6,223 nucleotides of DNA from Flavobacteriales bacterium (lineage in GTDB: Bacteria > Bacteroidota > Bacteroidia > Flavobacteriales > BACL11). Of this stretch, positions 1-6,223 are shown one piece after another (position 1 is the stretch's first letter; each line of letters opens with the position of its first letter). The stretch spans positions 1-6,223 of the forward strand of contig PBQB01000091.1 of assembly GCA_002724895.1 (NCBI GenBank). The letters run 5' to 3'. The notes under the pieces were generated by a model. The model was not told the DNA's origin and did no database searches. It worked only from the letters and a program-made list of their open reading frames with translations. The position numbers and the translations under genes are program-made.

Positions 1-348
1 TTGTTAAATTTTGCTTACTCTAATTTAAAAAATAATTGGAAGTTTGATTATACAATAAATCGATTTGGAGAAAATGTTATTCCAAACTATTTAAATTATT
101 TAGGTGATATCTTTGAAAAAGATGGTGAGTTTTTTACTAATCCATTTTATGTACATAACACACAGATTACCTATAGTGTAAATGATTTTGAAGTTTATGT
201 AGGTGGTGAAAATATTTTTAATTTTGTGCAAGAAAACCCTATAATTGATTATGAAAATCCTTTTGGAAATAATTTTGATGCTTCATTAATCTATGCTCCA
301 GTTATGGGTAGATTATTCTACATAGGATTAAGATATAAGATGAAATAA
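1..348 (+). CDS. TonB-dependent outer-membrane receptor, C-terminal fragment (5' end outside window)
   Basis: This is the last 115 codons of a TonB-dependent receptor, a 22-strand outer-membrane beta-barrel that imports large or scarce nutrients using energy from TonB-ExbBD. What shows it: alternating polar/aromatic strand pattern; a strand reading NWKFDYTIN followed by an N-I-P turn (the family's 'rWr-D-T..w.G..R.P' element); VYVGGENIFNF, the typical penultimate-strand 'l.ve.G.eNLfN' element; then PIIDYENPFG, FDASLIYAPVMGR and the closing strand YIGLRYKM, as in Bacteroidota receptors. The reading frame is open to base 1, so the TTG there is only the window edge and not a start; a full receptor has roughly 700-1000 residues. 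The plug, signal peptide and substrate specificity cannot be seen. It converges on the mutase gene with stop codons one base apart. Family call is firm; the substrate is unknown. Confidence 0.88.
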   Translation: MLNFAYSNLKNNWKFDYTINRFGENVIPNYLNYLGDIFEKDGEFFTNPFYVHNTQITYSVNDFEVYVGGENIFNFVQENPIIDYENPFGNNFDASLIYAPVMGRLFYIGLRYKMK

Positions 349-349
349 A

Positions 350-3300
350 TTAAAGTATTTTATTTAGAATTTTAATTGCAGATTCTGCTATAATAGTTCC
401 AGGCCCAAAAATCTCAATTACACCAGATTCAAATAAAAACTTATAGTCTTGTTTTGGAATTACTCCTCCAGCAACAACTTTTATATTATTATCTTTATAT
501 TTATTCAAATGTTTAATGACTTGAGGGATTAGTGTTTTATGTCCAGCAGCTAAAGATGATATTCCTAAAATATGAACATCATTTTCAACAGCTTGTTTGG
601 CGACTTCTTTTGGTGTTTGGAACAATGGTGCGATATCTACATCAAATCCTAAATCTGCAAAAGAACTTGCAATTACTTTTGCACCCCTGTCATGTCCATC
701 TTGTCCCATTTTTGCAATCATAATTCTTGGTCTTCTTCCATTACTTTTTGCAAATAAATCTGATAACTCTATAGCTTTATTAAAGGTTTTATTATTTTTT
801 ATTTCCATTTTATAAACTCCTGATATTGTATGGTTTTTTGCTTTATATCTTCCAAAACTTTTTTCTAATTCATATGAAATTTCACCAAGTGTGCACCTTG
901 CTCGTGCTGCATTAACAGCCAATTCTAACAAATTACCTTTCTTTGATTTACTTGCTAAATATATTTCATTTAAAGTTTTTTTAACTTTTTTTAAATCTCT
1001 TTTTTCTTTTATATTCTTCAGTCTTTTATTCTGTGATTTTCTAACATTGTCATTATTAACTTCTAAAATTTTTAATTCTTCTTTTTGTTTTGGTTGATAT
1101 TCGTTTACTCCAACTATAATATCTTTACCACTATCTATTCTAGCTTGTTTTTTTGCTGCCGCTTGCTCAATCTTTATTTTTGGCAATCCATTTTCTATAG
1201 CTTTAGCCATTCCTCCTAGAGCTTCAATTTCTTCTAAATGTTTTAGTGCTTTTTGAGTAAGATCATATGTTAGTTTTTCTAAATAATATGCTCCCCCCCA
1301 AGGGTCAACTGTTTTACAAATTCCTATTTCTTGTTGAAGATAAATTTGTGTTTCTCTAGCAATTTCGGCTGAAAATTCTGAAGGAAGAGCAATGGCTTCG
1401 TCAAGTGCGTTTGTATGTAAGCTTTGTGTTCCTCCCATTACTGCAGCCATCGCTTCAATACAAGTTCTAGTAATATTATTAAATGGATCATGTTCTGTAA
1501 GGCTCCATCCACTTGTTTGACAATGTGTTCGTAATGATAAAGATTTGGGATTTTTTGGGTTGAACTTTTTTATAACATGAGCCCAAATTAGTCTAGCAGC
1601 CCTAAGTTTAGCTATTTCCATAAAGTGATTCATACCTATACCCCAAAAAAAAGAAATTCTTGGTGCAAAATCATCAATTTTTAAACCAGAATTTAATCCT
1701 GTTCTAATATATTCGAGTCCATCAGCTATAGTGTATGCAAGTTCTATATCTGCAGTTGCACCAGCTTCTTGCATATGGTATCCAGAAATAGATATGCTAT
1801 TAAATTTGGGCATATTTAAAGATGTGTATTTAAATATGTCGGAAATTATTCTCATTGATTCTTTAGGTGGATATATGTAAGTGTTTCTAACCATAAACTC
1901 TTTTAATATATCATTTTGAATTGTGCCGGTAAGTAATTCTTTTTTTACTCCTTGTTCTTCAGCTGCCACAATAAAAAATGCCAATATGGGAAGTACCGCT
2001 CCATTCATAGTCATTGAAACTGACATTTTATCTAATGGAATTTGATTAAATAATATTTTCATATCCTCAACAGAGTCAATAGCTACACCAGCCATCCCTA
2101 CATCACCAATAACTCTTTCATGATCTGAGTCATATCCTCTGTGAGTAGCTAAGTCAAATGCTACTGATAATCCTTTTTGTCCAGCAGCTAAATTTTTTTT
2201 GTAAAATTTATTTGAATCTTCGGCAGTTGAAAACCCAGCATATTGTCTTATAGTCCAAGGTCTTTGTACGTACATGCTTGAGTAGGGTCCTCTTAAATAT
2301 GGAGCTTTACCTGCTATCAAACCTTCATGATTAGTAGTTTTCAGGTCTTGATAATTGTATGTGTTTTTAATTTCTATTTTTTCAGGACTAATCCATGTAC
2401 TAATTTTTTTGTTTTTTTCTAAAGCTGAATTTTTCTTGATATTGTAATCTTTTAGTAATTCATTAATTAGATAGTTAATATAATAAGACCCTTTTGTTGG
2501 ATCAGCCACTTTATTGAGATAGCTTTCTTTTTCTAAAATTGTAAGTTGATTTCTTGCTATTCTTCTAGAAAATTGTGTAGTGTTTTCAAAGTGCTGATTA
2601 TATGCGTTTACCATAATTGCATTTGCTCCTCCAAATATTGCAGACATACTTTCTGTTGTTGTGCTAATAATATTTTTATATGGTTTTTTTGAACATTTAT
2701 TTTTTAATGAAGTTGATGCAAAAATAAAAGGGGTACTACCCTTTTTATGCTCCCATAATATTCTAAAAGCTTTGAGTTTAGCTATTTCAAGAAAATAGTT
2801 ATTTTCTATATCAAAGTAAAATTGAATTTCATGATTTATATTTTTTGCTTGATTATAAGCAGAATATATTTGTTCTTTAGCAGTTTTTCCAACAGCAAAT
2901 ATTGTGTTTTTAAATTTAGGGATATAGTTTTTTTCTAATTTATGAAAAGCTCCACCTAATATTTTTTTGTTTTTAATATATTCTTTTAATTCATTTGGAA
3001 AAGATTTCTTATAGTTAGAAAAATTAAGTTTGATCTTTTCAATTGGTATATTATATAACAGACGATTTAGTTCATGAGGATTTGAAAAATGTAGTCCTGA
3101 AACATTGTTTTGAATAGCTTCATGAGCTTCTTTATTTGATTGTTCGACATCTCTTACAACAATATTTTGATAGTTAATCCATTTTTTTGGAAAAGAACAT
3201 TCAAAATTTTTATGCATGTCATCTGAATGATATATTGGGCTAATTTTGATCTTTTCAAAATCTGAAAAAAGAGATTTTTTATTAATTTTATTATTAAAAA

Positions 3301-3352
3301 TCAATTTCTCCCAATCTTTTTTAGATGTATAGTTGAATTTTATACTACTCAT
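350..3352 (-). CDS. mutA-mutB: Methylmalonyl-CoA mutase, fused small (MutA-like) and large (MutB) subunits
   Basis: Adenosylcobalamin-dependent cytoplasmic enzyme interconverting (R)-methylmalonyl-CoA and succinyl-CoA in propionate metabolism. The 1000 residues read in order: a shortened MutA-like domain (about 1-300), a linker (about 301-317), a MutB TIM barrel (about 318-735), a connecting region, and a B12-binding domain (about 874-1000). The MutB half carries the family residues: TIRQY (Y371), Q479, R489, Y525-H526 in [11 protein letters not shown] (equivalents of P. shermanii Tyr89, Gln197, Arg207, Tyr243, His244), and K881 with DGHDRG 885-890, where H887 is the cobalt ligand; SSL 932-934 and AGG 961-963 complete the B12 motif. 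In the first half the same fold repeats ([16 protein letters not shown] 185-200 against [16 protein letters not shown] 575-590), but the catalytic His/Gln region is not conserved. A normal MutB alone is about 700 residues and Bacteroidota MutA about 450-600, so about 150 or more residues have been lost. The ATG at 3352 is chosen because the first residues already match MutA; it overlaps the divIC stop by 8 nt. No MeaB chaperone or epimerase gene is in view. Confidence 0.95.
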   Translation of the reverse strand: MSSIKFNYTSKKDWEKLIFNNKINKKSLFSDFEKIKISPIYHSDDMHKNFECSFPKKWINYQNIVVRDVEQSNKEAHEAIQNNVSGLHFSNPHELNRLLYNIPIEKIKLNFSNYKKSFPNELKEYIKNKKILGGAFHKLEKNYIPKFKNTIFAVGKTAKEQIYSAYNQAKNINHEIQFYFDIENNYFLEIAKLKAFRILWEHKKGSTPFIFASTSLKNKCSKKPYKNIISTTTESMSAIFGGANAIMVNAYNQHFENTTQFSRRIARNQLTILEKESYLNKVADPTKGSYYINYLINELLKDYNIKKNSALEKNKKISTWISPEKIEIKNTYNYQDLKTTNHEGLIAGKAPYLRGPYSSMYVQRPWTIRQYAGFSTAEDSNKFYKKNLAAGQKGLSVAFDLATHRGYDSDHERVIGDVGMAGVAIDSVEDMKILFNQIPLDKMSVSMTMNGAVLPILAFFIVAAEEQGVKKELLTGTIQNDILKEFMVRNTYIYPPKESMRIISDIFKYTSLNMPKFNSISISGYHMQEAGATADIELAYTIADGLEYIRTGLNSGLKIDDFAPRISFFWGIGMNHFMEIAKLRAARLIWAHVIKKFNPKNPKSLSLRTHCQTSGWSLTEHDPFNNITRTCIEAMAAVMGGTQSLHTNALDEAIALPSEFSAEIARETQIYLQQEIGICKTVDPWGGAYYLEKLTYDLTQKALKHLEEIEALGGMAKAIENGLPKIKIEQAAAKKQARIDSGKDIIVGVNEYQPKQKEELKILEVNNDNVRKSQNKRLKNIKEKRDLKKVKKTLNEIYLASKSKKGNLLELAVNAARARCTLGEISYELEKSFGRYKAKNHTISGVYKMEIKNNKTFNKAIELSDLFAKSNGRRPRIMIAKMGQDGHDRGAKVIASSFADLGFDVDIAPLFQTPKEVAKQAVENDVHILGISSLAAGHKTLIPQVIKHLNKYKDNNIKVVAGGVIPKQDYKFLFESGVIEIFGPGTIIAESAIKILNKIL
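353..733 (-). other. Cobalamin (B12)-binding domain of the mutase
   Basis: Residues about 874-1000 form the Rossmann-like B12 domain that holds adenosylcobalamin base-off with histidine as the lower ligand. The signature DxHxxG is intact as DGHDRG (885-890, ligand H887), with the preceding lysine (K881) that tunes the Co-His-Asp relay in known structures, then SSLAAGH (932-938) and AGGVIP (961-966). Only one such domain exists in the polypeptide; the MutA-like half has none, so one cofactor per chain is expected. Confidence 0.93.
2402..2452 (-). other. MutA-MutB fusion junction / interdomain linker
   Basis: These codons encode about residues 301-317 of the mutase, a Lys/Asn-rich stretch with no recognisable fold. 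Just before it lies the MutA-like element [13 protein letters not shown] (288-300), which pairs with [13 protein letters not shown] (686-698) of the MutB half; just after it, [13 protein letters not shown] (318-330) matches the N-terminal arm that precedes PYLRGPY in ordinary MutB. The usual MutA tail (about 80 residues containing the 'GG' helix and the KxQ/GxN segment seen in the MutB half at 713-750) and the first 15-25 residues of MutB are absent. No Met codon lies between residue 300 and M360, which is inside the conserved core, so independent translation of MutB from an internal ATG is unlikely. Exact boundaries are approximate. Confidence 0.75.
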
Positions 3353-3659
3353 TTTTATCTTTTATAATAAATATATCTTCATTATCTTTTTTCATTAAAA
3401 ATTTTTCTCGTGCAAACTTTTCTTGTGCTTCTGGATTGTTTTTTAGATTATAAAGCTCAGTACTATCTTTTTTTATTTCAGATTCATAAAATGATTTTTG
3501 TAATTTAAGAGTTTCAATCTTTTTTTTGATTTTATATTGATTAACTAAGTTATAGTCATCTAAAAACAAAATCCATATAACAAATAATATTATGGTTATA
3601 ATATATTTGTTCTTAAAAGGTTTTGGTATTTTTTTAAAAATAGTATTTATTAATTGCAC
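3345..3659 (-). CDS. divIC: DivIC/FtsB-family septum formation initiator
   Basis: Small bitopic membrane protein of the divisome; in the family it forms a coiled coil with FtsL and links FtsQ to the FtsW-FtsI synthase at midcell. The 104 residues show a short basic cytoplasmic N-terminus, one transmembrane helix (about 19-33, [15 protein letters not shown]), a predicted coiled coil rich in K/E/L (about 40-73), and a C-terminal block [19 protein letters not shown] (81-99) that is the hallmark of Bacteroidota 'septum formation initiator' proteins. The length matches that group. The start is GTG at 3659-3657: the upstream frame offers no ATG before an in-frame stop, and there is no internal Met ahead of the membrane helix. 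The stop overlaps the mutase start by 8 nt (ATGAGTAG), suggesting co-transcription and translational coupling. The family call is strong; DivIC versus FtsB naming is convention. Confidence 0.85.
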   Translation of the reverse strand: MQLINTIFKKIPKPFKNKYIITIILFVIWILFLDDYNLVNQYKIKKKIETLKLQKSFYESEIKKDSTELYNLKNNPEAQEKFAREKFLMKKDNEDIFIIKDKNE

Positions 3660-3707
3660 ACGACAAATATATAAATATACATTTGATTTTTTTTTTATGA
3701 ATTATTG
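3660..3707 (-). other. Intergenic spacer between methyltransferase and divIC genes
   Basis: This 48-nt stretch is the longest non-coding interval in the window. On the minus strand it holds a run of about ten A residues followed by a T/A-rich segment with the candidate -7 box. No Shine-Dalgarno sequence precedes the divIC GTG, and no GC-rich hairpin followed by a T-run is present, so there is no obvious terminator for the upstream dnaA block. Read-through into divIC remains possible. Confidence 0.6.
3664..3671 (-). promoter_or_regulatory. Candidate Bacteroidota -7 promoter element for divIC-mutAB
   Basis: In the 48-nt gap between the methyltransferase stop and the divIC GTG, the minus strand reads TATATTTG, a perfect match to the Bacteroidota primary sigma -7 consensus TAnnTTTG. 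Transcription would be expected to start about 5-7 nt downstream, at or next to the GTG codon, giving a leaderless or nearly leaderless mRNA. No clear TTG/TTTG -33 box is seen about 19-21 nt further upstream, where the sequence is an A-tract. In DNA this AT-rich a chance match is quite possible. Confidence 0.3.
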
Positions 3708-4427
3708 CTATTTTGATTCAATAATAAAAATTGTAGGTTCTTTTTTAAGTATTTTTTGCTCTTTTATCCATTCAAAAATTTTTTTAGTTTTAACTTCTTC
3801 ATTAGTAGCTGTAATATTTGATGCTATACATAGTTTTGTATTTTTATTACAATTTTGTAGTAATGCGCTAAATAGTTTTTGATTTCTAAAAGGAGTTTCA
3901 ATAAATATTTGTGTTTGTTTTTTGTTTTTAGATAAATAATCAAATTTTTTAATTGCTTTTTTTAATTCAGTTGAATTAACAGGCAAGTATCCATTAAAAG
4001 CAAAATTTTGTCCATTCATTCCTGAAGCCATTAGTGCAAGAATAATTGAAGAAGGCCCAACAATTGGTATTACATTAATATTATTTTCATGCGCAATTTC
4101 AACAATTTTTGACCCAGGATCAGCAATACATGGGGTTCCAGCATCTGAAAGAAGGCCTATGTCTTCACCATTTAAGATGTTTTGTAGAAAGTATTTGTTT
4201 AAATTAAGTTTATTATGTTTTCCGTAGTCATAAAATATAGTTTTTTCAAGATTTTTTTCTTTATATAATTTTTTGATAAATCTTCTTGAATTCTTAATAT
4301 TTTCAACAATGAAAATATTAATATTTTTAATGTGTTTTAATGTATTTTTAGTTAATGTTGATGCTTCAGTATTCTGTATAAGAACAGATGGAATTAAAAA
4401 TAGGTTACCTTTTTTCAATTTTTTCAA
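3708..4427 (-). CDS. RsmI-like SAM-dependent methyltransferase (tetrapyrrole methylase fold)
   Basis: Class III (tetrapyrrole methylase fold) methyltransferase related to RsmI, the 16S rRNA C1402 2'-O-methylase. Visible are the N-terminal strand NLFLIP (8-13), the SAM-binding block GLLSDAGTPCIADPG (91-105), VGPSS (123-127), ALMASGMNGQNFAFNGYLP (131-149) and the late element IFIETPFRN (174-182). Differences from true RsmI: the N-terminal 'P.PIGN..D' loop reads PSVLIQNTE, the 'AEDTR' segment reads VENIKNSRR, and at 239 residues it lacks the C-terminal extension of E. coli RsmI (286). This fits the short paralogue common in Bacteroidota, whose substrate I cannot state. The start as given is TTG at 4427, overlapping the phosphatase by 23 nt; another in-frame TTG at 4418, giving a protein beginning MKKGNLFLIP, is equally plausible. 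The first seven codons share an ATTGAAAAA direct repeat with the phosphatase end. Confidence 0.85.
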   Translation of the reverse strand: MKKLKKGNLFLIPSVLIQNTEASTLTKNTLKHIKNINIFIVENIKNSRRFIKKLYKEKNLEKTIFYDYGKHNKLNLNKYFLQNILNGEDIGLLSDAGTPCIADPGSKIVEIAHENNINVIPIVGPSSIILALMASGMNGQNFAFNGYLPVNSTELKKAIKKFDYLSKNKKQTQIFIETPFRNQKLFSALLQNCNKNTKLCIASNITATNEEVKTKKIFEWIKEQKILKKEPTIFIIESK

Positions 4428-4860
4428 TAATTTTATTACATGCCTTATCTAGTAAATTGTAAACATCTTGAAAACCATTTTCTCCACCATAATAGGGGTC
4501 TGGAACAGGATGGTTCATTTCTGGATAAATTTCGTTTAAAATAACTTTAACTTTTTCTTTATGTATTGGATTGTTGGTCATTTTAATTATATCGTTATAA
4601 TTGTTTAAATCCATTGCGTATATAACATCGAATATTTCAAAGTCTTCTTTTGTAATTTTTCTTGCGGATTGGTTACTTATGTCTATTCGATATTTTTCAG
4701 CTATTTTTATTGATCTATAATCAGGAGGATTTCCAATATGATAAGAGGCAGTACCTGCAGAATCAATTTTAATGTTTAGATGTTTTGCTTTATTTTTAAG
4801 AATTCCCTCGGCTAAAGGTGATCTACAAATATTACCTAAACAAACCATTAAAATTCTCAT
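4405..4860 (-). CDS. Low-molecular-weight protein tyrosine phosphatase
   Basis: Cytosolic phosphatase of the LMW-PTP/arsenate reductase fold, which removes phosphate from phosphotyrosine through a cysteine phospho-enzyme. The P-loop CX5RS is at the N-terminus: C7-LGNIC-R13-S14 followed by PLAEGI. SAGT at 34-37 and the catalytic-acid loop VPDPYYGG (119-126, acid D121, with two tyrosines that favour phosphotyrosine substrates) are all present; 151 residues is the normal family length. Start ATG at 4860 places the P-loop cysteine at residue 7, as expected. It lies 7 nt after dnaA and overlaps the methyltransferase gene, so the three are probably one transcript. Such enzymes often act on tyrosine kinases controlling exopolysaccharide, but no kinase or polysaccharide gene is in the window, so the partner is unknown. 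The DPYYGG loop argues against a dedicated arsenate reductase. Confidence 0.93.
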   Translation of the reverse strand: MRILMVCLGNICRSPLAEGILKNKAKHLNIKIDSAGTASYHIGNPPDYRSIKIAEKYRIDISNQSARKITKEDFEIFDVIYAMDLNNYNDIIKMTNNPIHKEKVKVILNEIYPEMNHPVPDPYYGGENGFQDVYNLLDKACNKIIEKIEKR

Positions 4861-4867
4861 AATTTAT

Positions 4868-6223
4868 TTAGATGCTCAATTTTTTTTCAATATCTGAAAT
4901 ATATCCTTTGAATCTTTTATCTGTGTCAGCTAAGTTATTTACGGTTTTACAAGCATGTAAAACTGTAGCATGATCTTTATTTCCACAGTGTTTTCCAATC
5001 ATTGCTAAAGAGTTTTTAGTCATTTGTTTTGAGAAGAACATAGCAAGTTGACGACATTGAACAATTTCTCGTTTTCTTGTTTTTGATTTCATGGTTTCAA
5101 TTGGAATATCAAAATAGTCACATACAACTTTTTGAATATAATCTATAGAAACTTCTCGAACAGTATTTTTAACAAATTTATCTAGCATATTTTTTGCTAG
5201 ATCAATTGTAATTTCTTTTTTATTAAGAGAAGATTGTGCTAAAAGAGAAATGAGAGCTCCTTCTAACTCTCTAACATTAGTAGTAATAGAATAGCCAATG
5301 TATTCTATAACTTCATAAGGAATATCTATACCGTCATTTTTTATTTTTTTCTTTAAGATTGCTAATCTTGTTTCAAGATCTGGTGATTGTAAATCCGCAG
5401 AAAGCCCCCATTTAAACCTAGATAACAATCTTTGTTCCATTCCAATTATATCCACTGGGGCTTTGTCAGATGTTAATATTACTTGTTTTTTATTTTGATG
5501 AAGATGATTGAAAATATGAAAAAATACATCTTGTGTTTTTTCTTTACCACATAAAAACTGTACATCGTCAATTATTAATACGTCAATAGATTGATAAAAA
5601 TGAACAAAGTCATTTTTTTTATTGTCCATTATTGCATCAACAAATTGAGTTTGAAATTTATCGGCAGACACATACAGTACAGTTTTATCTGAAAAGTTAT
5701 TCTTTACTTCAATTCCAATAGCATTTGCCAAGTGAGTCTTTCCTAACCCACCACCACCATAGATAAATAACGGATTAAATGAAGTTCCTCCAGGATTTTG
5801 TGATACTGCAAAACCAGCTGATCTTGCTAACCTATTGCATTCTCCCTCAACAAAGGATTCAAATGTGTAAGATTCATTTAATTGAGGGTTAATATTTATT
5901 TTTTGTAAACCAGGAATAATAAATGGATTTCTTATGGTAGAGTTCTCATTCATATTTATCGGGAAATTTACAGGATTGTTTTTGATTTTATCCTGTTCAT
6001 TACTTGGTATTTTAGTTACATATGGTTTTTTCCCAGATGAAGTTTCAAGTAAAATATTGTATTCAAGTTTAGCGTCTCTGCCTAACTCTCTTTTTAATGT
6101 TTTTTTAATAAGTGTTATATAATTGTTTTCTATCCATTCATAGAAAAATTGACTAGGTACTTGAATAGTGAGAACCATGTTTTCTAGTTTGACTGCTTTA
6201 ATTGGCTTGAACCAAGTTTTAAA
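4868..6223 (-). CDS. dnaA: Chromosomal replication initiator DnaA (5' end outside window)
   Basis: AAA+ ATPase that binds DnaA boxes at oriC and melts the origin. The frame stays open through the right edge: upstream of the ATG at 6178 it reads FKTWFKPIKAVKLEN, which is conserved domain I sequence, so that ATG is internal and about 25 more residues should lie outside; total about 475, normal for flavobacteria. Numbering from the 6178 Met: the rest of domain I 1-45, a variable domain II linker about 46-85, the AAA+ entry element NPQLNESYTFESFVEG about 97-112, Walker A GGGGLGKT (141-148), Walker B LIIDDVQFL (201-209), sensor I ILTSDKAP (234-241), Box VII LLSRF (arginine finger R254), sensor II NVRELEGAL (301-309, R303), and domain IV with RQLAMFF (376-382) and the DnaA-box-reading GNKDHATVLHA (399-409). 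All key residues are intact. It heads the gene block with the phosphatase 7 nt downstream. No DnaA-box cluster or origin is visible here; oriC may lie beyond the edge. Confidence 0.98.
   Translation of the reverse strand, partial: FKTWFKPIKAVKLENMVLTIQVPSQFFYEWIENNYITLIKKTLKRELGRDAKLEYNILLETSSGKKPYVTKIPSNEQDKIKNNPVNFPINMNENSTIRNPFIIPGLQKININPQLNESYTFESFVEGECNRLARSAGFAVSQNPGGTSFNPLFIYGGGGLGKTHLANAIGIEVKNNFSDKTVLYVSADKFQTQFVDAIMDNKKNDFVHFYQSIDVLIIDDVQFLCGKEKTQDVFFHIFNHLHQNKKQVILTSDKAPVDIIGMEQRLLSRFKWGLSADLQSPDLETRLAILKKKIKNDGIDIPYEVIEYIGYSITTNVRELEGALISLLAQSSLNKKEITIDLAKNMLDKFVKNTVREVSIDYIQKVVCDYFDIPIETMKSKTRKREIVQCRQLAMFFSKQMTKNSLAMIGKHCGNKDHATVLHACKTVNNLADTDKRFKGYISDIEKKLSI

Noticed and set aside
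532..815. Two plus-strand open frames of about 60-70 codons
   Set aside because: They lie antisense to the strongly conserved B12-binding domain of the mutase, have low-complexity composition and no recognisable motif.
891..1097. Plus-strand open frame with hydrophobic, Phe-rich product
   Set aside because: It is antisense to the Lys-rich connecting region of the mutase; Phe/Leu richness is simply the complement of AAA/AAG codons.
2438..3352. The MutA-like region as a separate pseudogene ahead of mutB
   Set aside because: The frame is open through the junction, late barrel motifs are preserved, and no independent start exists for the MutB part, so a single fused protein is the simpler reading.
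3691..3730. T-run next to a GAAT/ATTC inverted repeat as a possible terminator after the methyltransferase
   Set aside because: On the minus strand the run following the short repeat is A and not T, so it has the wrong polarity for intrinsic termination of the minus-strand genes, and the stem is only about 4 bp.
3592..3882. Plus-strand 96-codon open frame resembling a membrane protein
   Set aside because: It runs antisense across divIC, the spacer and the end of the methyltransferase; hydrophobicity comes from T-rich DNA opposite A-rich coding sequence.
5446..5460. TATCCAC-like words in dnaA and TTATCCATT near 3764 as possible DnaA boxes
   Set aside because: They are isolated, imperfect and inside conserved coding sequence; no cluster or AT-rich unwinding element stands out against the AT-rich background.
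5934..6122. Plus-strand 62-codon hydrophobic open frame
   Set aside because: It is antisense to domains I-II of dnaA, with no start signal or family match.

Overview
The window is a gene-dense, very AT-rich stretch of a Bacteroidota chromosome, most likely a marine-type flavobacterium with a streamlined genome. The evidence is a DnaA that closely resembles flavobacterial DnaA in wording, a SusC/RagA-style TonB-dependent receptor C-terminus, the dnaA / low-molecular-weight phosphatase / tetrapyrrole-methylase-fold methyltransferase gene order, a flavobacterial-style DivIC next to methylmalonyl-CoA mutase, no Shine-Dalgarno sequences, and a TAnnTTTG promoter element. This placement is by recognition and not by any search.

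Layout from right to left (most genes are on the minus strand): dnaA enters through the right edge with its 5' end cut off and stays open to base 6223. It is followed 7 nt later by a low-molecular-weight protein tyrosine phosphatase. That gene overlaps a short RsmI-like SAM methyltransferase, which begins at a TTG codon. A 48-nt gap with a candidate promoter comes next, then a GTG-started DivIC/FtsB-type division protein. It overlaps by 8 nt a 1000-residue methylmalonyl-CoA mutase. Converging from the left edge on the plus strand is the last 115 codons of a TonB-dependent outer-membrane receptor, whose stop codon lies one base from the mutase stop codon. The longest non-coding stretch is 48 nt; no RNA genes, mobile elements, CRISPR arrays or origin were seen.

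The outstanding item is the mutase. It is a single polypeptide in which a shortened, catalytically degenerate small-subunit (MutA-like) domain is joined in frame to a complete, catalytically intact large subunit (MutB) with its B12-binding domain. In most Bacteroidota these are two separate neighbouring genes. Here the C-terminal tail of MutA and the extreme N-terminus of MutB appear to have been lost at the fusion, leaving a linker of only about 17 residues.

Functionally the minus-strand genes fall in two blocks: dnaA-phosphatase-methyltransferase (replication initiation plus two small enzymes), and divIC-mutAB (cell division plus propionate/methylmalonyl-CoA metabolism). The second block may have its own promoter. 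No obvious new defence or mobile system is present.
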